NCBI GenBank assembly: GCA_900537125.1
Contig: UNRJ01000002.1
Coordinates: 186,001 to 250,000 of the forward strand
Reading direction: 5' to 3'
Origin: Rhodobacteraceae bacterium Alg238-R152
GTDB taxonomy: Bacteria > Pseudomonadota > Alphaproteobacteria > Rhodobacterales > Rhodobacteraceae
DNA length: 64,000 nucleotides
In this document: positions 17,842 to 26,248 of the stretch, piece after piece
Layout: every line of letters starts with the position of its first letter
Numbering within the stretch: position 1 is the stretch's first letter
The notes under the pieces: model-generated
What the model saw: the letters and a program-made list of their open reading frames with translations, nothing else
Databases searched by the model: none
Told to the model about the DNA's origin: nothing
Made by a program: the position numbers and the translations under genes

Positions 17842-18689
17842 AGCGCGCCAATCTCAAGCTTCAAACCAACCTCATAGGCAGGTCGCCCCTGTTCCATTTG
17901 CCACATACAATAGGCCGCCATGCGCGCATGATAAAATGGGGCAAGCCGGCGATACCGGTTGGTCAGTGCTTCATCGTCATAGGCAATCAAAAAGGCCTCA
18001 ATTTCTTGCCCGGACAATGGCTGCCCGCGATACAGCTGTTGCATCGCCGGAGAGAGGAATACGGCGATGTCTTCACAGGGGTCGCCAATTGCGGGGCATT
18101 GCCAGTCAATCAAATGCAGCCCGTCTGAGTTTTGAATGAGGTTTCCCGGCACAATATCCGTATGCAACAGGGCTTCGCGTCCATCTGGCAACACCACATC
18201 ACTTGGTAGGTCAGACAGAAATTGCGGCGCCTTGGTGCACAGCCCGGCAATCCCCAAAATCTGTTCGGTCAAGGCAGCAGATCCATCTGGAACGCGCCGC
18301 AAACCACCCGGATGGTCCAAAACGTGAAGTGCCCGCATCAGATGTGCAACAGACGGCGCATCCATATGCCAAGTTTCACCCGGAACGTGCGCATATACGT
18401 TGCACCACCCTTGAGTCGTGTCAAAGCTGGCCAACATCGCGGGCGCGATGCCCCGTGGTCTTAAAAACTGCAACAGTGCCGCTTCGGCATCCGGATCATT
18501 GGGAAACAGTGGATTGAGCGCAGGGCCAGCGTAAAGCTTCAGCACGATATCGCCAGCCAAGGCATATCGCCCGCGCCACGCCGTGTTGGTGCGGCCGCCA
18601 AACAATGGCTGCCACATGTCCGGTACACCGTGCTGTGGCAATGCATGTGCCAAAGCCGCGATTACAGCGACAGGGGGGGAAGGGGGCAA
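17820..18689 (-). CDS. Aminoglycoside phosphotransferase (APH)-family kinase-like protein
   Basis: A 289-residue protein with the APH/choline-kinase fold. The putative ATP-binding Lys is about K51 (IVLKLY). The catalytic loop is HTDIVPGN (H176, D178, N183) and the metal-binding Asp is D195 in LIDWQCPAIGDP. Substrates of this fold include choline, ethanolamine, homoserine and aminoglycosides; the true one is unknown. The open frame begins with TTG and no good ribosome-binding site is seen, so the N-terminus is uncertain. It overlaps the oxidase gene tail to tail. Confidence 0.72.
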   Translation of the reverse strand: MPPSPPVAVIAALAHALPQHGVPDMWQPLFGGRTNTAWRGRYALAGDIVLKLYAGPALNPLFPNDPDAEAALLQFLRPRGIAPAMLASFDTTQGWCNVYAHVPGETWHMDAPSVAHLMRALHVLDHPGGLRRVPDGSAALTEQILGIAGLCTKAPQFLSDLPSDVVLPDGREALLHTDIVPGNLIQNSDGLHLIDWQCPAIGDPCEDIAVFLSPAMQQLYRGQPLSGQEIEAFLIAYDDEALTNRYRRLAPFYHARMAAYCMWQMEQGRPAYEVGLKLEIGALQRSLSP

Positions 18690-18758
18690 ATCAGTCAGCG
18701 CGGCGGTCCTTGAACAGAGCGCCGCGACGCTAATTCACGTGGTGCACAGAGGCAAGGC

Positions 18759-19451
18759 TTAGGTGGTCGGCTCACGCAGAGACACCACAGAGTCCGCCGC
18801 AAATTCGATGCCACCTGGCGAAATCAACACAACACCGTTGTCGGTGTTACGGGCTTCCGTGACAGGCAAATAGACATCGCCATAAACCGTGTCCAAAGTT
18901 TCACCATTGGCACGGCTTTCCGTGACAAAGGTGTAGTTGCCATCCGGGAACGGATCACCCGCGTCATTGATACCTGACCAAGTCACCGTTTCGGCTTTAG
19001 GGTCGATGGCAAAGCGCTGCACATCGTTTCCTGATTCATCGCGGACAATCAGCGTGGCTTCAACCGCCAGTGGATTGGCGTTTGGCACCACTTGCACTGG
19101 ATCACCGGTGAAATGTGCTGGTGCGGTGACGCGGGCTTCCATACCAACCCACGTTGCCAGGTTGCTCATGCCCATGGCACCCAATTGCGCGCCAAGAGTG
19201 CCCAAGATTGTGTTGGTCAGCGTCTGCTGTTCCACGGTTGAGAATTGTGCCAGCTGAGATGCAAATTCAGTCGAATCAGTTGGGTTAAGCGGATCTTGGT
19301 TTTGCATCTGAACCGACAACATGGTCAGAAACGTCTCAAAATCAGACGCCAGCGCGGCTGAACCTTGTGTGGGTTGCTGCGCGGCTGCTGACGCGGATTG
19401 CGCGGCACTGGCTTGCGGTGTTGCCGCAGTGGAAGTGGCGGTAGGGGTCAT
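18759..19451 (-). CDS. flgD: Flagellar hook-capping protein FlgD
   Basis: A 230-residue scaffold that caps the growing hook so that FlgE can polymerise. The conserved N-terminal region is present (FLTMLSVQMQNQDPLNPTDS, then FASQLAQFSTVEQQ), followed by a FlgD-Ig-like domain and the TVTWSGINDAG segment. A low-complexity Ala/Gln/Ser/Thr N-terminus probably acts as the export signal. AGGAGA stands before the start. It lies nine bases after fliK on the minus strand, forming a fliK-flgD unit. Confidence 0.93.
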   Translation of the reverse strand: MTPTATSTAATPQASAAQSASAAAQQPTQGSAALASDFETFLTMLSVQMQNQDPLNPTDSTEFASQLAQFSTVEQQTLTNTILGTLGAQLGAMGMSNLATWVGMEARVTAPAHFTGDPVQVVPNANPLAVEATLIVRDESGNDVQRFAIDPKAETVTWSGINDAGDPFPDGNYTFVTESRANGETLDTVYGDVYLPVTEARNTDNGVVLISPGGIEFAADSVVSLREPTT

Positions 19452-19460
19452 GTGTCTCTC

Positions 19461-20852
19461 CTAAACGCGGATATCAAGGCCGCTGTTCGCGACGGTTTGG
19501 GGGGCAGCCTGTTGCGCGGCCAACGTGGCTGGATCAGCCATCAACGGCCCGTCACCCTGCGCGCCACTACCGTGACCGCTCTGGCCAAATTCATTGTCAG
19601 AGTGTGCCTGCTGCTGACCATCGCTGGAGTTTTGTTCAAAACTGAAGGCGACATGCTGATAGCCCATCTCCATAAAATCTTTGCGTAACATGTCGATGTG
19701 TCGGCGCATCAATTCCGAGGTGGCTTGGTTTTCTGCGGCAATGTTGACGGTCATCACGCCACCGGCTTCTGTCATCGACATGCGCACTTTGCCCAGCTCT
19801 GGTGGGTCCATAGCCAGTTCGATTAGGCTCTTGTCAGACATCCTCATGGCATCTGCGATCTGACGCACAACATAGGCCGGGTTTGGCGCGCTGTTGTTGA
19901 GCCGTGCCTGAGAGGCCGCTTCCTGTGGGCTCATAATGGACCGCGAGCTGTTGTTGCTTTCATCCGGGGCGGCCGCAACCATGTCTGCGCTTTGGCTCAC
20001 CTGGATGTCCGCCGCTTTTGCATTCACCTGCTGAACACCGGCGTTCACCTGTTCCATAATCGCGCGGGCTTGCATCTGCTGCGTGGTAGATGTTGTCGGT
20101 ACGGATGGGGATTCCAGCTTCGGCGCAGTCGGTTCATCAGCCACATCGACGTTCTGTTTGATTGTGCCACGACGCCCTGCGTCCTGCGCAGCCACCTCTT
20201 GGATCATCTGTTGAGGCGTGGCGGCAGACTGGGTCTGTTGATTGGTCTGCGCACGCACGTTTACGCGCATCGGGTCCAACCCTTCGCCGGTTTCTGCCAT
20301 CAGTTTGGATGATTGTGTATTGGCCATTTGCACGGCATCGGTGGCTTTGGCTGCGGCCTGCCCTGCGCCCTCGGCGGGTTTCACGTCTGCCGTTTGCGCG
20401 GTTGGTGTGGGGGCTTGCTTGGTCAGCTCACCTGCCTGAGTGGCCAGCTTCATCAACGCGGCGTTTTCGGTGGTGCCCTTGGGGGTCTTAACCTCTGCCG
20501 TTTTGGCAGCAAGCTCCGGCGTATCCTGTACCGTTTCCGCAAGTTCCACAGCCGCAAAATCAGCGTCTTCCGGACCATCAGCCGTTTTGTCTTGCCCGTC
20601 TGACTTAGCCTGTTTGCTGTCTTTGTCAGGGCGCGAATCGGCCTCTTTGGGCGAGTCTGGTGCATCGTCCGTACGATCCTGATCCGATCTGCGAGGCTCA
20701 TTCACGTCCTCAGACGGGCGGTCGTTACGCTTGTCCGACGCCTCATAAGCCTTGGAAAAGTCGTCCTTTTCCCGCTTAGGTTCGGTCGATTTTTTAGGAG
20801 CGGACGCCTCGGTTGGGGCGGACGGTTGGGTAACAAAGGGCAGATTGAGCAT
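19461..20852 (-). CDS. fliK: Flagellar hook-length control protein FliK
   Basis: A 463-residue exported molecular ruler. The first 350 residues are low-complexity, charged at the start and then rich in Ala/Gln/Thr. The C-terminal Flg_hook domain is well conserved (LIELAMDPPELGKVRMSM, then VNIAAENQATSELMRRH). GGAGG lies four bases before the ATG. It is transcribed divergently from the flgJ-like gene across a 114-base gap. Confidence 0.9.
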   Translation of the reverse strand: MLNLPFVTQPSAPTEASAPKKSTEPKREKDDFSKAYEASDKRNDRPSEDVNEPRRSDQDRTDDAPDSPKEADSRPDKDSKQAKSDGQDKTADGPEDADFAAVELAETVQDTPELAAKTAEVKTPKGTTENAALMKLATQAGELTKQAPTPTAQTADVKPAEGAGQAAAKATDAVQMANTQSSKLMAETGEGLDPMRVNVRAQTNQQTQSAATPQQMIQEVAAQDAGRRGTIKQNVDVADEPTAPKLESPSVPTTSTTQQMQARAIMEQVNAGVQQVNAKAADIQVSQSADMVAAAPDESNNSSRSIMSPQEAASQARLNNSAPNPAYVVRQIADAMRMSDKSLIELAMDPPELGKVRMSMTEAGGVMTVNIAAENQATSELMRRHIDMLRKDFMEMGYQHVAFSFEQNSSDGQQQAHSDNEFGQSGHGSGAQGDGPLMADPATLAAQQAAPQTVANSGLDIRV

Positions 20853-20966
20853 TGGGCCTCCGGGAATTCTTCCACATCGACCTCTCTACATCAGTCTTCC
20901 TTACCACTTTCTTTACCGTCCTGAGCGACAACTAAAAAAATACACGTCTAGACTGTGAGGCAAGAA

Positions 20967-21260
20967 ATGCTCAACACATCCCCCCCCGTGGCGCCCGCCA
21001 CGCTCTCTACCAAACCCATGCCCAGCGCCCGGGAAACCGCCCTGCGCGATGCCGCAAACGAGCTCGAAGCCAGCTTCCTGTCTGAGATGCTCAAATCCGC
21101 AGGCCTTGGAAAAACCAGCGAATCTTTCGGTGGTGGCGCGGGTGAAGACCAATTTTCCTCCTTCCTTGTCCAGGAGCAAGCCCGCGCCATGGTGAACGCC
21201 GGTGGCATCGGCCTGTCTGAGGCTTTCTTCAACGCATTAAAGGAGCGTGCTGATGTCTGA
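20967..21260 (+). CDS. flgJ: Rod-binding protein, FlgJ N-terminal-domain type
   Basis: A 97-residue protein that matches only the rod-binding domain of FlgJ (NELEASFLSEMLKSAGL, then FSSFLVQEQARAMV). The muramidase half of enterobacterial FlgJ is absent, as is usual in alphaproteobacteria; a separate lytic transglycosylase is encoded at 35252. The ATG at 20967 has GAGG six bases upstream. The stop overlaps the next gene. Confidence 0.85.
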   Translation: MLNTSPPVAPATLSTKPMPSARETALRDAANELEASFLSEMLKSAGLGKTSESFGGGAGEDQFSSFLVQEQARAMVNAGGIGLSEAFFNALKERADV

Positions 21261-21624
21261 TGACACCATAGAAATCCCGCTGATCGATTCGCTTCAAGAG
21301 CTGTTGGAGGAGGAGCGCACTGCCCTCATCGAAGGCAAAATGGACGCGCTGCCAGATCTTTTGACCCGCAAAGAGGCGCTATTTGAAGAGCTCACCACTT
21401 TGCAGGAAGAAGACGAGATCGACGCAGATGATCTTGCCCCTTTGCAAGACGGATTCGCCCGCAACCACAAGCTTTTGGAATCGGCACAGGCCGGTTTGCG
21501 CGCCACTCAGGAGCGGATGGGCACCATGCGACGGGTGCGCACCTCGTTCGAGTCTTATGACAACAAAGGTCAGCGGCAGGCAGTGCAACTTGCCGCCGGA
21601 CAACGTGTTGAAAAGAGAGCGTAA
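21253..21624 (+). CDS. FlgN-like flagellar protein
   Basis: A 123-residue, acidic, helical coiled-coil protein (LQELLEEERTALIEGK, later LLTRKEALFEEL). The pattern and its place in the cluster fit a FlgN-type export chaperone for hook-filament junction proteins, although similarity is only general. AAGGAG is seven bases before the ATG at 21253, which overlaps the flgJ-like stop. The 224-base flagellin control region follows. Confidence 0.55.
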   Translation: MSDDTIEIPLIDSLQELLEEERTALIEGKMDALPDLLTRKEALFEELTTLQEEDEIDADDLAPLQDGFARNHKLLESAQAGLRATQERMGTMRRVRTSFESYDNKGQRQAVQLAAGQRVEKRA

Positions 21625-21676
21625 ATCGCACTCTTCCAAGTTTGTTTAAAATGCCAGTGATTAGCGCGGTTTGAGT

Positions 21677-21691
21677 TTAGGGAAACGTTAG
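21677..21691 (+). promoter_or_regulatory. CtrA-like site TTAG-N7-TTAG upstream of flagellin
   Basis: Two TTAG half-sites spaced by seven bases resemble the alphaproteobacterial CtrA consensus TTAA-N7-TTAA with one change in each half. It lies 157 bases before the flagellin start. CtrA control of flagella in this order is established; this site is inference. Confidence 0.35.
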
Positions 21692-21786
21692 CACTTACCG
21701 CGCCATGTTAAACCCGCATCCCATCGAGGGTGGCGCCGACCCGGCTCAGCCGAAACGGTACATGTCAGAATGACGTTCAGGAGTGC

Positions 21787-21829
21787 CTCCCCAAAGGGAG
21801 CGCAAAATACAAACCGACGCAAAAGCGTC
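21787..21829 (+). promoter_or_regulatory. Two small hairpins in the flagellin 5' leader
   Basis: CTCCC-CAAA-GGGAG (21787-21800) and GACGC-AAAA-GCGTC (21816-21829) lie 20 to 62 bases before the flagellin start. FlbT acts on flagellin mRNA leaders in Caulobacter, so these are candidate FlbT targets. Confidence 0.4.
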
Positions 21830-21848
21830 ACGACACATAGGAAATGCC

Positions 21849-23063
21849 ATGTCCAGCATTCTGACTAACAACGGCGCAATGGTTGCGCTGCAAACCCTGA
21901 AATCCGTAAACTCCAGCCTGTCTGACACCACGTCCGCTATCTCGACTGGTAAGAAGGTTGCCAACGCCAAGCAAAACGCCGCGGTGTGGGCGATTTCCAA
22001 GACTATGGAATCTGACGTAAACGGTTTCAAATCGGTGAAAGAAAGCCTTTCTCTGGGTGAATCCACTGTTGCTGTTGCCCGTAACGCAACCGAAACAGTG
22101 ACCGACCTTCTGGGTCAGATGAAAGAGCGTATTGTTGCTGCACAGGGCGACAACGTGGACCGGACCAAGCTGCAGGCCGAAGTTTCCGACCTGCGTGACC
22201 AGATTGGTTCTGTTGTGGGCGCAGCCCAGTTCAACGGCCTGAACCTGGTTGACGGTTCTACGGCGTCTACCGACGTTTTGGCTTCTCTTGATCGCGACAA
22301 CGCCGGCAACGTGACCGCGTCGTCGATCACTGTTAACGGTCAGGACTTGTCCAGCGGTGGTTACACTGCAAATGACGTATTTGCAGCAGGTGGCGGTGGT
22401 GCCACTGTTTCCGGCAACGGCGACACATTCACGAATTCGCTTGACGCAGGCAACAACGACACAATCACCATTCAGGACGGTGCAACCCCATGGGCCGCCG
22501 GTGACAAAATTACGCTGAATATCGGTGACCAGCAGGCTAGCTATACTGTAACAACAGCAGATCTGGCATCAGGTACACCAGCGGATGTTGTTGCAGTTGG
22601 TCTGAAAAACGCCATCGACAACCTCGGCATCGCCGGTATGACCGTCGACTATGACAGCGGTACTCCGGGCCAGCTCGACATCACCAACGGCGGTACTACA
22701 GATATGACCATTAGCGGCCAGTTCAAGAACGCCGGTTCCGGTGGTCTGGCTGATCTCGCCAACATCGATGTTTCCACATCTGGCGGTGCAACTGCTGCTC
22801 TGGCATCCATCGAAGGTCTGATCACCACCTCCATCGACGCAGCCGCAGCTTTCGGTACCGTTGAATCTCGCATCAGCACTCAGTCTGACTTCGTAGGTAA
22901 GTTGTCTGACTCCCTGACTTCGGGCATCGGCGGGATGGTTGACGCCGATATGGAAGAAACATCTGCACGTCTGCAGGCACTTCAGGTTCAGCAGCAGCTG
23001 GCGACACAGTCGCTGTCTATTGCTAACCAGGCGCCACAGCAGCTGCTGTCGCTCTTCCGTTAA
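21849..23063 (+). CDS. Flagellin
   Basis: The main filament subunit, 404 residues. The conserved D0/D1 N-terminal part (about 1-140) begins MSSILTNNGAMVALQTLKS. A Gly/Thr/Asp-rich variable surface region covers about 150-310, and the conserved C-terminal helices end in QQLLSLFR. The ATG at 21849 has AGGA upstream; the longer frame to 21783 is leader. Codon choice is narrower than in neighbouring genes, as expected for high expression. A very strong hairpin follows the stop, then flaF and flbT, which regulate flagellin production. Confidence 0.95.
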   Translation: MSSILTNNGAMVALQTLKSVNSSLSDTTSAISTGKKVANAKQNAAVWAISKTMESDVNGFKSVKESLSLGESTVAVARNATETVTDLLGQMKERIVAAQGDNVDRTKLQAEVSDLRDQIGSVVGAAQFNGLNLVDGSTASTDVLASLDRDNAGNVTASSITVNGQDLSSGGYTANDVFAAGGGGATVSGNGDTFTNSLDAGNNDTITIQDGATPWAAGDKITLNIGDQQASYTVTTADLASGTPADVVAVGLKNAIDNLGIAGMTVDYDSGTPGQLDITNGGTTDMTISGQFKNAGSGGLADLANIDVSTSGGATAALASIEGLITTSIDAAAAFGTVESRISTQSDFVGKLSDSLTSGIGGMVDADMEETSARLQALQVQQQLATQSLSIANQAPQQLLSLFR

Positions 23064-23071
23064 TGGACTTA

Positions 23072-23100
23072 GTTGGGGGCGCTCGAACGGCGCCCCCAAC
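23072..23100 (+). terminator. Strong stem-loop after flagellin
   Basis: A perfect 11-pair stem GTTGGGGGCGC with its complement (23072-23082 and 23090-23100) and a seven-base loop lies nine bases after the flagellin stop. There is no U-run. It probably defines a stable flagellin mRNA end with some read-through to flaF. Confidence 0.65.
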
Positions 23101-23147
23101 ACCTCCATCTCTTTAATTTCTGTCTCGCATCTCGGGAGAACTCCGAC

Positions 23148-23525
23148 GTGACACCTAATGCTCTCGCAAAACGCGCCTACGGGCAGGCCTCAGCGCCAAC
23201 AAAGTCCACAGGCAAGCTGGAATATGACGTGATCGCGCGGGTCACCCACAAGCTGAAACAAGCTGCCATGCAAGGCAAACGTGGTTTCCCTCTTTTAGCC
23301 GAAGCCATCCATGAGAACCGCTCCCTTTGGACCCTTCTCGCCGTGGATGTTGCTGGCACTGACAACGGTCTCCCCGAACAGCTTCGGGCCCAGATCTTCT
23401 ACCTCGCGGAATTCACGGATCATCACAGCACAAAAGTGCTGGCGGGCGACGCCAACGTGCGGCCCCTACTGGAAGTCAACACCGCCATTTTGCGCGGTCT
23501 TCGAAGCGGAGCGGCAGCAGCATGA
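23148..23525 (+). CDS. flaF: Flagellar biosynthesis regulator FlaF
   Basis: A 125-residue cytoplasmic protein that promotes flagellin synthesis or secretion and works against FlbT. It has the typical N-terminus (ALAKRAYGQ) and conserved core (NRSLWTLLAVDVA, then AEFTDHHSTKVL). The likely start is the GTG at 23148, with GGAG nine bases upstream; no ATG is available in the right place. It overlaps flbT by four bases. Confidence 0.9.
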   Translation: MTPNALAKRAYGQASAPTKSTGKLEYDVIARVTHKLKQAAMQGKRGFPLLAEAIHENRSLWTLLAVDVAGTDNGLPEQLRAQIFYLAEFTDHHSTKVLAGDANVRPLLEVNTAILRGLRSGAAAA

Positions 23526-23926
23526 GCGGCCTTGTCCTAAAATTGAGCCCCAAAGAGCGGGTTCTCGTGAATGGCGCAGTCATCGAGAACGGCGACCGCC
23601 GGTCCCGTCTGTCCATCATGACCCCAAACGCCAACATCCTGCGCCTGCGGGATGCCATCCACCCAGAAGAAGCCAACACACCGGTGCGCCGCGCGTGTTA
23701 TTCGCTGCAGCTGGTTTTGTCTGGTGACGCAGAGGCCGAAGATGTGGAACGCACCTTGCTGCGCCACATCGAGGATCTGAGCCAGGTCTTCACCGATCAT
23801 GACAGCCGTCAACAGATCACCCTGGCCTCTGAGGCTGTGCTCGCGGGCCGTCATTATCAAAGCCTCAAGGCCCTACGGACCCTGTTGCCCCGCGAAGATC
23901 GTCTGATGGCGGTAGCACGCCAATGA
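23522..23926 (+). CDS. flbT: Flagellin mRNA regulator FlbT
   Basis: A 134-residue post-transcriptional regulator. FlbT binds the flagellin transcript leader and destabilises it until the hook is complete (known from Caulobacter). Family features are LKLSPKERVLVNGAVIENGD near the N-terminus and the following segment on RSRLSIMTPNANILRL. It is coupled to flaF and to the downstream gene by ATGA overlaps. Confidence 0.92.
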   Translation: MSGLVLKLSPKERVLVNGAVIENGDRRSRLSIMTPNANILRLRDAIHPEEANTPVRRACYSLQLVLSGDAEAEDVERTLLRHIEDLSQVFTDHDSRQQITLASEAVLAGRHYQSLKALRTLLPREDRLMAVARQ

Positions 23927-24711
23927 GCTTTCAACCCATCGTCGCAGGAACCGGCCTCGTTGCCTGGAACTTTCTCCAGCGCACGATGGACACGCAAACC
24001 AAGGCGTTCGAAACTTCGCCGGTTATGCAGCGGGACCTCGACTATTTCGAAGAAAACATACGGAATGTCGAGACCGCCGAGGATCTGACCAGCGACCGCC
24101 GCCTGATGCGGATTGCGCTGGGCGCCTATGGGTTGGATGATGATCTCAACCACACCTTCCTCATGAAGAAAGTTCTTGAGGAAGGCTCGCAGGCCCCAGA
24201 CTCGCTGGCCAATAAGATGGCCGACAAGCGTTATTTGGCTTTCAGTAAAGACTTTGGTTTTGGTGACCTAGGCGGTCCTTGGCACAAAAAAGACTCCTTT
24301 GTCGAAAACATCAAAGAGCAATACACCACCCGGCAGTTTGAGATTGCCGTGGGGGAGCAGGATGAAAGCCTGCGTCTGGCCCTCAATGCGGTGCGTGAAC
24401 TCCAAGAAATTGCAGTCAACGGCAAGAGCGATACGACCAAGTGGTTTTCGGTGCTTGGGTCCCCACCGTTGCGCAATGTGATGGAACAAACCTTCAACCT
24501 GCCGTCTTCTTTTGGTGCGATGGATCTCGACAAACAGCTCGAAACATTCCGTGGCCGAATGGAGAAATTGACGGGTGATTCCGAGATTGGCCAATTTGTC
24601 AGCGAGGATACGCAGCAAAAGCTTGTGGACCGCTATCTCATCATGTCCCAGATCAGCAATACCCAGGGTTTGAGTGGCGGTCAGATCGCGCTGACCTTGT
24701 TGCAGTACTGA
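23923..24711 (+). CDS. DUF1217-like flagellar-cluster protein of unknown function
   Basis: A 262-residue protein that appears all-helical and cytoplasmic, or exported without a Sec signal. It starts MSFQPIVAGTGLVAWNFLQR and contains the repeated pattern LMRIALGAYGLDDD and LANKMADKRYLAF that I associate with DUF1217 proteins found beside flaF-flbT in Rhodobacterales. The filament-like N-terminus and context suggest a flagellar export or filament-associated role, but no function can be assigned. It is translationally coupled to flbT and is the last gene before a terminator. Confidence 0.7.
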   Translation: MSFQPIVAGTGLVAWNFLQRTMDTQTKAFETSPVMQRDLDYFEENIRNVETAEDLTSDRRLMRIALGAYGLDDDLNHTFLMKKVLEEGSQAPDSLANKMADKRYLAFSKDFGFGDLGGPWHKKDSFVENIKEQYTTRQFEIAVGEQDESLRLALNAVRELQEIAVNGKSDTTKWFSVLGSPPLRNVMEQTFNLPSSFGAMDLDKQLETFRGRMEKLTGDSEIGQFVSEDTQQKLVDRYLIMSQISNTQGLSGGQIALTLLQY

Positions 24712-24783
24712 TCCGACCCACAACATCTGGAACCGTCGCAATGCAGTCGCGATACAGACGCAATACCGACGTGAAAATTCAGC

Positions 24784-24813
24784 AAAAAGCGCGCCTCAAA
24801 GGGCGCGCTTTTG
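24784..24813. terminator. Bidirectional terminator between the flagellin operon and fliI
   Basis: An eight-pair stem AGCGCGCC with its complement (24788-24795 and 24802-24809) and a six-base loop are flanked by A5 on the left and T4 on the right. It serves the convergent operons on both strands. Confidence 0.85.
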
Positions 24814-24833
24814 TCGTTTCGTAAAAAGGCTGT

Positions 24834-26165
24834 TTAGGCTTTTGCGCCAGCCCGCCGGAGAAGCAGCGTAAGCTTTTGAAATGCATTCATAATCGAGGCA
24901 CTGTTGCCGTCACCCATATAGGCGTCCAGCTCTGGCCAGGCATTGATTGCCACATCCAACACCGGATCAGACCCCGCTGAATACAGCCCTGCGCGGATCA
25001 TTGTGGCGCTTTGTTCATACGCGCCCAAAAGCCTTCGAGCCTCTGAAATTGTTGCATTTTCTTGGTCCGTTGCACAATGCGGCAAGCTCCGCGACACGGA
25101 CCTAAGCAGGTCCACCGCAGGGTATCGTCCACGCTCCGCAATTTTACGATCCAGCACCACATGCCCATCCAGCACCCCGCGCAGGATATCAGCAATCGGT
25201 TCATCCATGTCCGAGCCCGCGACTAAGACACTGAAAACACCGGTAATATCGCCCTGACCTTCGATTCCAGGACCGGCCCGTTCACACAGCGACATGATCA
25301 TATGGGAGGTTGACGGCGGATAGCCCCGCAACGCTGGCATTTCGCCTGATGCAACCGCCACTTCACGGTGGGCTTCGGCGAACCGCGTGATCGAATCCGC
25401 CATAAAAATCACATGCTTACCGGAATCTCGGAAATGCTCCGCAACACTCATCGCCGCCAAGGCGCACCGCCGGCGGACAAGTGGAGATTGATCCGAGGTC
25501 GCCGCGATCACAATAGAGCGTTTCAGCCCTTCTGGCCCCAACACATTTTCCACAAACTCTCGCAGCTCTCTACCCCGTTCCCCAATCAACGCAATTACGG
25601 CAATGTCACCGGTCATATGTTTGGCAAACTGGCCCATCAGACTTGACTTTCCGACGCCAGAACCTGCAAACAAACCAATACGTTGACCCTTTACAATGGG
25701 CAGCATGGTGTTGAAAATCGCCATCCCGGTTTCGAGCCGGTCTCCAAGCGCGCGTCGCGCCGCTGGCGGCGGCGGGCTGTTCTTCAGCGCGCGCATTTCA
25801 GGCCCGCGCAAAAGCGGTTTCCCGTCTAATGGATTGCCGTAAGGGTCAATAATCCGCCCGATCCAGGCATCAGACGGCGCTATGCCCACTTGATCGCGCA
25901 GTGTCACACGGTCACCAATGGACACACCATCGGGCGCGGCATCAGGCAACATCGTCATGTCTTGACTGTGGAGTTGGATCACTTCACCGGCAATTTTTGT
26001 CCCATCGTGAAGTGTCACGTCCAGCAGGTCTCCGATTCGTGCGACGGCATTAAGCCCGCTCACGCGCAAAAGGTTACCCTCAACTGTGCAGACACGACCT
26101 ATGTCTTTGATAGGGCGCACTCTTTTGAGTTCTGCGCCAAGGCTTTCTAGCCCTTTTGCGTCCAT
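24834..26165 (-). CDS. fliI: Flagellum-specific ATPase FliI
   Basis: A 443-residue ATPase of the flagellar type III export apparatus, related to the F1 beta subunit. Walker A is AGSGVGKS at 167-174 and Walker B is VIFMADSITR. GGAG stands seven bases before the ATG. It is alone on the minus strand and divergent from flgB, with which it shares an 83-base control region. Confidence 0.95.
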   Translation of the reverse strand: MDAKGLESLGAELKRVRPIKDIGRVCTVEGNLLRVSGLNAVARIGDLLDVTLHDGTKIAGEVIQLHSQDMTMLPDAAPDGVSIGDRVTLRDQVGIAPSDAWIGRIIDPYGNPLDGKPLLRGPEMRALKNSPPPPAARRALGDRLETGMAIFNTMLPIVKGQRIGLFAGSGVGKSSLMGQFAKHMTGDIAVIALIGERGRELREFVENVLGPEGLKRSIVIAATSDQSPLVRRRCALAAMSVAEHFRDSGKHVIFMADSITRFAEAHREVAVASGEMPALRGYPPSTSHMIMSLCERAGPGIEGQGDITGVFSVLVAGSDMDEPIADILRGVLDGHVVLDRKIAERGRYPAVDLLRSVSRSLPHCATDQENATISEARRLLGAYEQSATMIRAGLYSAGSDPVLDVAINAWPELDAYMGDGNSASIMNAFQKLTLLLRRAGAKA

Positions 26166-26212
26166 TTGGATTCTCCAAAGTTCCTTCGAAACCCTTTCTA
26201 AAGGAATCAGGG

Positions 26213-26228
26213 TTAAGTCTTGATTTAA
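26213..26228. promoter_or_regulatory. TTAA-N8-TTAA element between fliI and flgB
   Basis: Two TTAA half-sites separated by eight bases resemble a CtrA box but with one base too many, or TTAA-N7-TTTA if read with seven. The place between two divergent flagellar operons is suggestive; the assignment is weak. Confidence 0.3.
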
Positions 26229-26248
26229 GCCACCGAGGGAGAAACCCC

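Noticed and set aside
20967-21260. FlgJ as a truncated or broken gene because the muramidase half is missing
   Set aside because: A short rod-binding-only FlgJ is the normal form in alphaproteobacteria, and a separate lytic transglycosylase is encoded in the cluster.
21724-21742. Possible sigma-54 promoter (GG-N10-GC spacing) before flagellin
   Set aside because: Only the GG and GC dinucleotides fit; the flanking -24 and -12 bases differ from TGGCAC-N5-TTGC, and such spacing is frequent by chance in GC-rich DNA.
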